A stretch of DNA of 64,000 nucleotides from CAKZLS01 sp963786305 (GTDB lineage: Bacteria > Pseudomonadota > Alphaproteobacteria > Rhodospirillales > Defluviicoccaceae): positions 372,001 to 436,000 of the forward strand of contig CAWAYL010000014.1 in assembly GCA_963786305.1 (NCBI GenBank), read 5' to 3'. The notes beneath the pieces were generated by a model, which saw only the letters and a program-made list of their open reading frames with translations, made no database searches and was not told where the DNA came from. The translations under genes were made by a program, and so were the position numbers. Shown piece by piece: positions 26,446-33,833 of the stretch. How positions within the stretch are numbered: the stretch's first letter is position 1; each line of letters begins with the position of its first letter.

Positions 26446-26600
26446 CCTTATGTCCGCAGAACCATGGAGAACCATGGTGAACGGATGATCGCTCCATCGG
26501 ACGCGGCGGACCGGAGTCGAGATTGAAGCCGTCTTCGAAAGGTGATAGCCAAGCGCAGCCGCGCCCGACGACAAATGCGTGGGCTATTTAGGGAGTGCAG

Positions 26601-27380
26601 ATGCAGCGCGATAAAGGGCGATCATTTCTTCGGGTTTTCAGCATCTTGGAAAAGGTCTCCGCCGCAACAGCGCCCCTGAGTCTCTCGGACCTCAGCGACG
26701 ATCTCGACATTCCTCGGCCGACCGTTCATCGCTTGTGTCAAATGCTGATGGACGAGCGATTGCTCGAGAAAACGGTGGAAGGCAACCGCTTCCTGGCCGG
26801 ACCGCGCTTGTTCGAGTTTGCCCACTGGATCATTGGATCGTCGCACTTGAACCTCGAGCGCAAAGTCATCCTCGAATCGCTGGTCGAAGCGGTGAGAGAG
26901 ACCTGCAATCTCGCCGTTCCGGACGGTCATCGCATGGTTTATGCGGATCGGGTCGAATCCAGTTGGCCGCTTCAGTTGCAATTGCCGACGGGCACTCACG
27001 TTCCGCTGTATTGTACGGCGAGCGGCAAGCTCTACCTGAGCAGTCTGTCGGACGACGACGTCCGGCACGTGATTTCGCGATTGCATCTGGAACGGCGTAC
27101 CCCGGCCACGATGACCGATCCGGACGATCTGCTGAAAGAACTCGCCCGGGTCCGGGCGGCGGGGTTCAGTTGGGATAACGAAGAATTCCTCGAGGGCCTT
27201 ATTGCCATCGCCGTCCCGGTCCACAATTCGCTCGGTCAATTTTGCGCGGCCTTGACGGTCCATGCTCCGACGCGCCGGATGTCGCTGGAAGATGCCAAGA
27301 CGCGGCTTCCGGCGCTGCGCCGCGCCGCCGCGCGGATCGAACACCTGATTTGCCGGGAAGCGGAAAAATCAGTGGCGTAG
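26601..27380 (+). CDS. IclR-family transcriptional regulator (IseR-like)
   Basis: 259 residues. N-terminal winged helix (LSDLSDDLDIPRPTVHRLCQML, residues about 28-50) and a C-terminal effector-binding domain (NLAVPDGHRMVYADRVESSWPLQ, CTASGKLYLSSL, FLEGLIAIAVPVHN). Located between the TRAP operon and xsc; reported isethionate clusters carry an IclR regulator in this position. Likely controls the TRAP operon, the iseJ-like gene and perhaps xsc. GGGAG precedes ATG 26601. Confidence 0.8.
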   Translation: MQRDKGRSFLRVFSILEKVSAATAPLSLSDLSDDLDIPRPTVHRLCQMLMDERLLEKTVEGNRFLAGPRLFEFAHWIIGSSHLNLERKVILESLVEAVRETCNLAVPDGHRMVYADRVESSWPLQLQLPTGTHVPLYCTASGKLYLSSLSDDDVRHVISRLHLERRTPATMTDPDDLLKELARVRAAGFSWDNEEFLEGLIAIAVPVHNSLGQFCAALTVHAPTRRMSLEDAKTRLPALRRAAARIEHLICREAEKSVA

Positions 27381-27699
27381 CGCGGATCCGCTCGGGTCCG
27401 CCGACATCTGAAAACTGGCACAAGCGAATGCCGTCAACTGGCGCTACCACCCGCCTGTGACGCCGCCTAAGCTTTCACTCGAGCGGAGCAACTGCATTTG
27501 CTTCGCGCGCCCTTTTGCGAGCAAAAATGAGATAATTCAATTTACTATTGAACGCAAAAGTGAACTGTGAAATCATGATTTTGGCGATCCGAAGGCCAGT
27601 GGCCATATCGATGTGCTGTACGAGTGTGCCCAGAATAAAATCAGTGATTGTACTTAAAGCGCAGAGTCAGCCACTGCGTAGCGGGAGGAGAAGCGGACA
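27381..27699. promoter_or_regulatory. Intergenic control region before xsc
   Basis: 319 bases with no gene. It contains repeat copy B (27414-27448), an AT-rich stretch from 27500 to 27660, a perfect 12-base palindrome AAATCATGATTT at 27570-27581 suited to an IclR-type dimer, and GGGAGGAG at 27683-27690 as the xsc ribosome binding site. The promoter itself cannot be named with confidence. Confidence 0.4.
27414..27448 (+). repeat. 35-base repeat upstream of xsc (copy B)
   Basis: Matches 17872-17906 at 32 of 35 positions, in the same orientation to the downstream gene. Lies 34 bases after the IclR gene. Confidence 0.6.
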
Positions 27700-29448
27700 A
27701 TGACGCTCATGACACCAAGTGAGGCATTTGTGGAGACACTGGTCGCCAATGGCGTGACCGAGGTGTTCGGGATCGTGGGCTCGGCGTGCATGGACGCGTT
27801 GGACATCTTCCCGGCGGCGGGTATCCGCTATGTCCCGATCGTGCATGAACAGGGTGCCGGCCACATGGCCGACGGTTATTCCCGCGTGAGCGGCCGTCAC
27901 GGCGTGTGCATGGCCCAGAACGGCCCGGGCGTCACCAATTTCGTGACCGCGATCGCCGCTGCCTACTGGGCGCACAGCCCGGTGGTGATGATCGCGCCGG
28001 AATCCGGGACCGCGACCATGGGGCTCGGCGGATTTCAGGAAACCAACCAGCTTCCGATCTTTTCGGAGATCACGAAGTTCCAGGGTCATGTCAACAACCC
28101 GCGGCGCATGGCCGAGATCACCGCGCGATGCTTCGACCGCGCCATGCTGGAGATGGGTCCGACCCATCTCAACATTCCGCGCGATTATTTTTACGGCGAA
28201 TACGACTACGAAGTCCCCGAGCCGAGCCGCATCGAGCGGGGGCCGGGCGGCACCCGGGTGCTGAACGAGGCGGCGGAGATTTTGGCGTCGGCGACGTTTC
28301 CGGTCATCGTCTCGGGTGGCGGTGTGATCAATTCGGCGGGTGTCGATGCCTGCATGGAGTTGGCCGATTTGCTCGCCGCCCCCGTGGTGAACAGTTACCT
28401 GCATAACGACTCGTTCCCGGCGAGCCACCCGCTGTGGTGCGGACCGCTGGGTTACCAGGGCTCGAAGGCCGGCATGAAGCTGATCAGCCAGGCCGATGTC
28501 GTGCTGGCTCTCGGCACCCGGTTGGGCCCGTTCGGGACCCTGCCTCAGCACGGTCTCGATTACTGGCCCAAGGATGCCAAGATCATCCAGGTGGATGCCG
28601 ATCCGACCATGCTGGGTCTGGTTAAAAAGATCTCGGTGGGGCTGTGTGGCGACGCCAGGGAGGCGGCCGAGGCACTGACCGAGCGCCTCCGCAACAAGGA
28701 TCTGGCCGGCCACGCCAACCGCGACGGTCGTTTGTCCAAGATCCGCGCCGAGAAGGACGCGTGGGAGGCCGAACTCGACGCGTGGCATCACGAAAAGGAT
28801 CCTTACAGCCTGGACATGATCAACGAAGACCCTAACCTAATGCATCCGCGTCAGATGCTGCGGGAACTGGAGAAGGCGATGCCGTCTGACGCCATGGTCT
28901 CCACCGACATCGGCAACATCTGCTCTGTGGCGAACAGCTACCTGCGCTTCGAGAAGCCGCGCAGCATGTTCGCGGCCATGAGTTTCGGCAACTGCGGTTA
29001 CGCCTTCCCGACAATCATCGGCGCCAAGATGGCCGCGCCGGATCGTCCGGCGGTCGCCTACGCGGGCGAGGGCGCCTGGGGCATGAGTTTCGGCGAGATC
29101 CTGACCTGCGTGCGGGAGAACATTCCGGTCACCGCGGTGGTGTTCAACAACCGTCAATGGGGCGCGGAGAAGAAGAACCAGGTGGATTTCTACGGCCGGC
29201 GGTTTGTCGGCTCGAACCTGGACAACCCGAGCTTCGCCGCGATCGCCCGCTCCATGGGCGCCGAGGGACAGGTCGTCGAGCAACTCTCCGACGTGGGTCC
29301 GGCTCTGCACGCCGCGTGCGAGGCCCAGAAGGAAGGCAAGACAACCATCCTCGAGGTGATCGTCAACCGGGAACTGGGCGATCCGTTCCGCCGCGACGCC
29401 CTGAGCATGCCGGTGAGGCATCTCAATAAATACAAAGCCTACGTTTAA
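27700..29448 (+). CDS. xsc: Sulfoacetaldehyde acetyltransferase
   Basis: 582 residues, the usual Xsc length. ThDP-dependent enzyme converting sulfoacetaldehyde plus phosphate to acetyl phosphate plus sulfite. Visible: GIVGSACMDALDIFPAAGIR, PIVHEQGAGHMADGYSR with the ThDP-activating Glu, AESGT-like IAPESGTATMG, FGNCGYAFPTIIGAK, and the diphosphate-binding GEGAWGMSFGEIL ending in FNN. IGSACMDALDIFP and NNRQWGAEKKNQVDF are, from memory, specific to Xsc among ThDP enzymes. It is the shared step for taurine and isethionate encoded nearby. A terminator-like hairpin follows. Confidence 0.92.
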   Translation: MTLMTPSEAFVETLVANGVTEVFGIVGSACMDALDIFPAAGIRYVPIVHEQGAGHMADGYSRVSGRHGVCMAQNGPGVTNFVTAIAAAYWAHSPVVMIAPESGTATMGLGGFQETNQLPIFSEITKFQGHVNNPRRMAEITARCFDRAMLEMGPTHLNIPRDYFYGEYDYEVPEPSRIERGPGGTRVLNEAAEILASATFPVIVSGGGVINSAGVDACMELADLLAAPVVNSYLHNDSFPASHPLWCGPLGYQGSKAGMKLISQADVVLALGTRLGPFGTLPQHGLDYWPKDAKIIQVDADPTMLGLVKKISVGLCGDAREAAEALTERLRNKDLAGHANRDGRLSKIRAEKDAWEAELDAWHHEKDPYSLDMINEDPNLMHPRQMLRELEKAMPSDAMVSTDIGNICSVANSYLRFEKPRSMFAAMSFGNCGYAFPTIIGAKMAAPDRPAVAYAGEGAWGMSFGEILTCVRENIPVTAVVFNNRQWGAEKKNQVDFYGRRFVGSNLDNPSFAAIARSMGAEGQVVEQLSDVGPALHAACEAQKEGKTTILEVIVNRELGDPFRRDALSMPVRHLNKYKAYV

Positions 29449-29479
29449 TACAAGTCTCCCCTGGCACCCGCGCCGCAAA

Positions 29480-29518
29480 AGCCCGGAAGGATGAAGACGT
29501 GTCCTTCTGGGCTCTTTT
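29480..29518 (+). terminator. Rho-independent terminator after xsc
   Basis: Stem AGCCCGGAAGGA / TCCTTCTGGGCT with one mismatch, ten-base loop, then CTTTT. It lies between xsc and ackA, so it would attenuate or separate their transcription. Confidence 0.75.
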
Positions 29519-29542
29519 CGGCGCGGCCGTTCGGCGGTTGTC

Positions 29543-30735
29543 ATGTCTCGTGACCGCATCCTTGTGCTCAACGCGGGCTCGTCGAGCGTCAAGTTCGCCC
29601 AATTTTGTATCGGCGACCCCGGCTCGGCGCCGCTGCTGGCGCTCGAGGGTCAGGTGGACGGGATCGGCGGGGACGCGCGGTTCGGCGCCAAGGATCGCGA
29701 GGGAACCGCGCTGCCCGATCCCGCGGCGCGCGAGGTCGAGGCCATCGACGACCACCGCGGCGCACTCTCGACCCTGTTCGCGTGGCTGGATCGGCATTGC
29801 GGCGGCGGTCGGCTGCGCGCGGCGGGACACCGGGTGGTGCACGGCGGCGGATGGTTTCACGAGCCCATGGTGGTGACGCGGGAAATCCTGGAGACGCTGG
29901 AAAGCTTTTGCCACCTGGCGCCCCACCATCAGCCGCACAACGTCGCCGCGATCCGAGGGCTCATGGAGCAGCGCCCCGACTTGCCTCAAGTCGCCTGCTT
30001 CGATACCGCGTTCCACGCAAGCCAACCGGCCGAGGCCGTCAGCCTGTCGCTGCCCTCCGAATACGGGGACAAAGGGTCCGCCGATACGGATTTCATGGAC
30101 TTTCCTACGAGTATGTGACGTCCGCCTTCTCCGAGATAACCGGCACGCCGCTTCCCGCGCGCGCCGTTATCGCCCATCTCGGCAATGGCGCCAGCATGTG
30201 CGCGGTGAGGGACGGAAAGAGCGTCGCGACGACCATGGGTTTCTCGACGCTCGACGGCCTGATGATGGGAACCCGCTGCGGTGCCCTGGATCCGGGTGTA
30301 TTGATCCATCTGATGCGCTCCGAAGGGCTGGATATCGATGCCCTCGAGGACCTGCTGTACAACCGTTCCGGCTTGCTCGGCGCTTCGGGCGTCAGTGCCG
30401 ACATGCGGGTCCTGTTGGCGAGCAGCGACGCTCGCGCGGCAGAGGCGGTCCGGCAATACGTCTATCGAATTGAACGCGAGCTCGGTTCATTGGCGGCGGC
30501 ACTCGGCGGCCTCGATGCCCTGATTTTCACCGGCGGTATCGGTGAGAACGCGGCGCCCATTCGGACAATGGTGCTTGAGGGCGCGGCGTGGCTGGGTTTC
30601 GAGTTGGACGAGACCGCCAACGCGGCGGGGCGGGCCCGGCTCACTCATGAAAGCGGCGGCGCCCAGGCATGGGTCGTGGCGACGGACGAGCAAGCCGTCA
30701 TCGCGCGCCACTGCTGTCACAGTCTCGCGTTGTGA
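29543..30735 (+). CDS. ackA: Acetate kinase, frameshifted
   Basis: About 397 residues after joining two frames. Converts the acetyl phosphate made by Xsc to acetate plus ATP. Motifs: LVLNAGSSSVKFA at the N-terminus, AAGHRVVHGG, ACFDTAFHAS, RRYGFHGLSYEYV spanning the break, AHLGNGASMCAVRDGKS, TRCGALDPGV, and FTGGIGENAAPIR. The break is the loss of one G from a G run at about 30074: adding it restores YGDKGVRRYGFHGLSYEYV. A Pta is more usual next to xsc; here the gene suggests substrate-level ATP formation. Confidence 0.85.
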
Positions 30736-30923
30736 GCGGTGCTCCTATCGCTGACCGTGCGGCGCGGGATGCGGTGTTATCATATGTTAATGCCCAATTC
30801 GTTGCCGCTCGCTAACGTTTTTCAGGCATCAAGCATGAACACAGGTGGCGGATTGGTTGAGCGCGCTGCATCGCCGCGGCCAACGCTACCAACACCGACG
30901 AGCGGGAAAAGGAGCCATCAACG

Positions 30924-33833
30924 ATGGGTCAGACTGTCGGCGATTTTCTTTTGGAGCGCGTATCCGAGTGGGGCATCCGGCGCATCTATGGCTTTCCCGG
31001 CGACGGGATAAACGGCTTGATGGGTGCAATGGCGCGAATGGACGACCAGTTCGACTACATTCGCGTGCGCCACGAGGAGATGTCCGCGTTCATGGCGGGC
31101 GGGCACGCCAAGTTCACCGGCGAGGTGGGTGTTTGCATGGCGACGTCGGGCCCGGGCGCCATTCACCTGCTCAACGGCCTTTATGACGCCAAGATGGATC
31201 ACGTACCGGTCGTCGCCATCGTCGGTCAACAGGCCTCGTCGTCGCTCGGCAGCGACTACCAGCAGGAAGTCGATCTGCCCACCCTTTTCAAGGACGTCGC
31301 CGGGGCATACGTCGAGACCATCTTCAATCCGGCGCAAGTGCGGCACGTCGTCGATCGCGCATTCCGTATCGCCGCTGCGGAACGGACCATCACGTGCATC
31401 ATCGTTCCAAATGACGTTCAGGAAATGGATGCCGTCGAGAGCCCGCCACGCAGCCATGGCAATGTCTATTCCGGGATCGGGCACGCGACGTCCCGCCCGA
31501 CACCGACCGACGAAGAGATCGCGCGCGCGGCCGCTGTCCTGAACGAGGGAGAGAAGGTCGCCATACTGGTCGGTGCCGGAGCCCTGGGCGCCACCGACGA
31601 GGTGATCAAGGTTGCCAACCTTCTCGGCGCCGGTGTTGCCAAGGCGTTACTCGGCAAGGCCGCCTTGCCGGACGATCTGCCATTCGTTACCGGGTCGATC
31701 GGTCTGCTCGGCACGCGAGCGAGCTGGGACATGATGCAGGATTGCGACACGCTCCTACTGGTCGGGACGACCTTTCCTTACGTCGAGTTTCTGCCCAAGG
31801 AGGGCCAGGCGCGGGCGGTCCAGATCGACATCCAGCCGCGCAATTTCAATCTCCGCTACCCGACCGAGGTCAATCTCGTCGGTGACAGCGCCGAGGTCCT
31901 GGAACGCCTGGCCGGCCACCTGACCTCGAAGCGCGATGACAAGTGGCGTAAGACTATCGAGGACAACGTGGTTTCGTGGTGGCGGGAAATCGAGGCCGAG
32001 GCAATGGAGGATGCAAACCCGATCAATCCCCAGCGGGTATTTTGGGAATTGTCGCCGCTGCTTCCGGACGGCGTCATCCTGTGTGGCGATTCGGGTTCCC
32101 ACACCAACTGGTACGCACGCGATATCAAGATGCGCCGAGGGATGATGGGGTCCGTGTCCGGCAAGCTCGCCACCATGGGAAGTGGGGTGCCGTACGCCTT
32201 GGCCGCGAAAATGGCCTATCCGGACCGGCCCGTGCTGGCAATGGTCGGCGACGGCGCGATGCAGATGAACGGGAGCGCCGAACTCGTCACGGTGAAACAG
32301 TACTGGGAGCGCTGGTCGGACCCGCGGTTCATCGTCATGGTGCTGGTGAATCACGACCTCAACCAGGTGACCTGGGAGCAGCGGGCTCTCGCCGGTGATC
32401 CAAAGTACGAGGCGGCGCAGGATGTCATTGAATTTCCGTACGCCGAATACGGCATCCTGCTCGGATTCAAGGGGATTCGGGTCGAAAGACCCGAAGACAT
32501 CGTCGCCGGTTGGAAAGAGGCGCTGGCCGCGGATCGGCCATGCGTTATCGAATTCATCGCCGACGCGAACGTGCCGCCGCTGCCGCCCCATATCACTTGG
32601 AGCCAGGCGAAGTCATACATGACGGCGCTGTTCAAGGGCGATCCCGAGCAGTCCGGCATCATTCGGCAAAGCGCCAAACAGATGATGGACAAGGTCTTGC
32701 CGCATCGCGAAAGCGATCGCGAACCCAAGTCGATCGTAATGCTCGACCGTCCTCGCGTAGATCGCGTCGAGGTCGATGTCTACACGGTGCCAACCGATTT
32801 TCCCGAGGCCGACGGGACGATCAGTTGGAGCTCGACCACGCTGGTCTTGGCGACGGTTCATGCGGGCGGTCGCGTTGGGATCGGCTATACCTATGCACAC
32901 AAGGCCGCCGCCGTTCTCATCCGCGACGAACTGGCAGATGTTGTGGTCGGTATGGATGCCCTGGACGTACCGGCGGGGTGGCAGGCCATGGTAAACGCGG
33001 TTCGCAATCTCGGCCGTCCCGGTGAAGCCCTGATGGCGATCGCGGCGGTCGACCATGCGCTTTGGGACCTCAAGGCCCGCCTTCTCGACGTTTCGCTGAT
33101 CGACCTGCTGGGACGGGCCCGGGACGCGACCCTCGTTTATGGCAGCGGCGGCTTTACCTCCTATCCGGTGGAGCGCCTGCAGGAGCAACTCGCGGGTTGG
33201 GTCGACAGCGGCATAGACCATGTGAAAATGAAGGTCGGCAGCGACCCGCACGCGGATCCCGGTCGGGTGCAAGCGGCGCGCCAGGCGGTCGGCGCGGACA
33301 CGGTCCTGATGGTCGACGGCAACGGCGCGTATCGACGCAAACAGGCGCTTGCCCTGGCCGAGCGCTTCGCCGAGGAGAAGGTCACATGGTTCGAGGAGCC
33401 GGTTTCGTCGGACGACCTCGAGGGATTGCGGCTCATCCGTGACCGTGCCCCGCCGGGCATGGCGATCACGGCCGGCGAATACGGGTGGGACATTTGGTAT
33501 TTTCGCCGCATGCTGGAGGCCGGAGCGGTCGACGTGCTGCAAGTGGATACGACCCGCTGCGGCGGCTTCTCCGGCTTCATGCAGGCGAGCGTCTTGTGCC
33601 GCGCCCATGGCGTGCCGCTGTCCGCCCACACCGCCCCAACCCTCCACGGGCACATATGCGCGGCGCTGCAGGACGTCTGGCATATCGAATATTTTCACGA
33701 TCACGCCCGCATCGAGGAAATGCTGTTTGACGGCTTCCTGAGGCCCGAGCAGGGCATGCTGCGCCCAGACCCATCCCGCCCCGGCCTGGGACTGGCTCTA
33801 AAACGCGCCGACGCGGAGAAATACCATGTTTGA
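30924..33833 (+). CDS. Fusion: ThDP-dependent pyruvate-oxidase-like enzyme + enolase-superfamily domain
   Basis: 969 residues in one frame. Residues 1-600 form a full PoxB/acetolactate-synthase-type ThDP enzyme: IYGFPGDGINGLMGA, IRVRHEEMSAFMAGG with the ThDP Glu, TSGPGAIHLLNGLYDAK, and GDGAMQMNGSAELVTV with the metal-binding Asp. Residues about 605-969 form a mandelate-racemase-type enolase domain: KMKVG (KxK base), VDGNGAY, FEEPVSSDD and TAGEYGWD as metal ligands, and SAHTAPTLHGH with the His base. I know these as two neighbouring genes, not as one. The junction contains TAATG at 32737-32741 out of frame, so a lost base could have fused two coupled genes. Reaction unknown; sugar- or hydroxy-acid metabolism fits. 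Confidence 0.75.
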   Translation: MGQTVGDFLLERVSEWGIRRIYGFPGDGINGLMGAMARMDDQFDYIRVRHEEMSAFMAGGHAKFTGEVGVCMATSGPGAIHLLNGLYDAKMDHVPVVAIVGQQASSSLGSDYQQEVDLPTLFKDVAGAYVETIFNPAQVRHVVDRAFRIAAAERTITCIIVPNDVQEMDAVESPPRSHGNVYSGIGHATSRPTPTDEEIARAAAVLNEGEKVAILVGAGALGATDEVIKVANLLGAGVAKALLGKAALPDDLPFVTGSIGLLGTRASWDMMQDCDTLLLVGTTFPYVEFLPKEGQARAVQIDIQPRNFNLRYPTEVNLVGDSAEVLERLAGHLTSKRDDKWRKTIEDNVVSWWREIEAEAMEDANPINPQRVFWELSPLLPDGVILCGDSGSHTNWYARDIKMRRGMMGSVSGKLATMGSGVPYALAAKMAYPDRPVLAMVGDGAMQMNGSAELVTVKQYWERWSDPRFIVMVLVNHDLNQVTWEQRALAGDPKYEAAQDVIEFPYAEYGILLGFKGIRVERPEDIVAGWKEALAADRPCVIEFIADANVPPLPPHITWSQAKSYMTALFKGDPEQSGIIRQSAKQMMDKVLPHRESDREPKSIVMLDRPRVDRVEVDVYTVPTDFPEADGTISWSSTTLVLATVHAGGRVGIGYTYAHKAAAVLIRDELADVVVGMDALDVPAGWQAMVNAVRNLGRPGEALMAIAAVDHALWDLKARLLDVSLIDLLGRARDATLVYGSGGFTSYPVERLQEQLAGWVDSGIDHVKMKVGSDPHADPGRVQAARQAVGADTVLMVDGNGAYRRKQALALAERFAEEKVTWFEEPVSSDDLEGLRLIRDRAPPGMAITAGEYGWDIWYFRRMLEAGAVDVLQVDTTRCGGFSGFMQASVLCRAHGVPLSAHTAPTLHGHICAALQDVWHIEYFHDHARIEEMLFDGFLRPEQGMLRPDPSRPGLGLALKRADAEKYHV

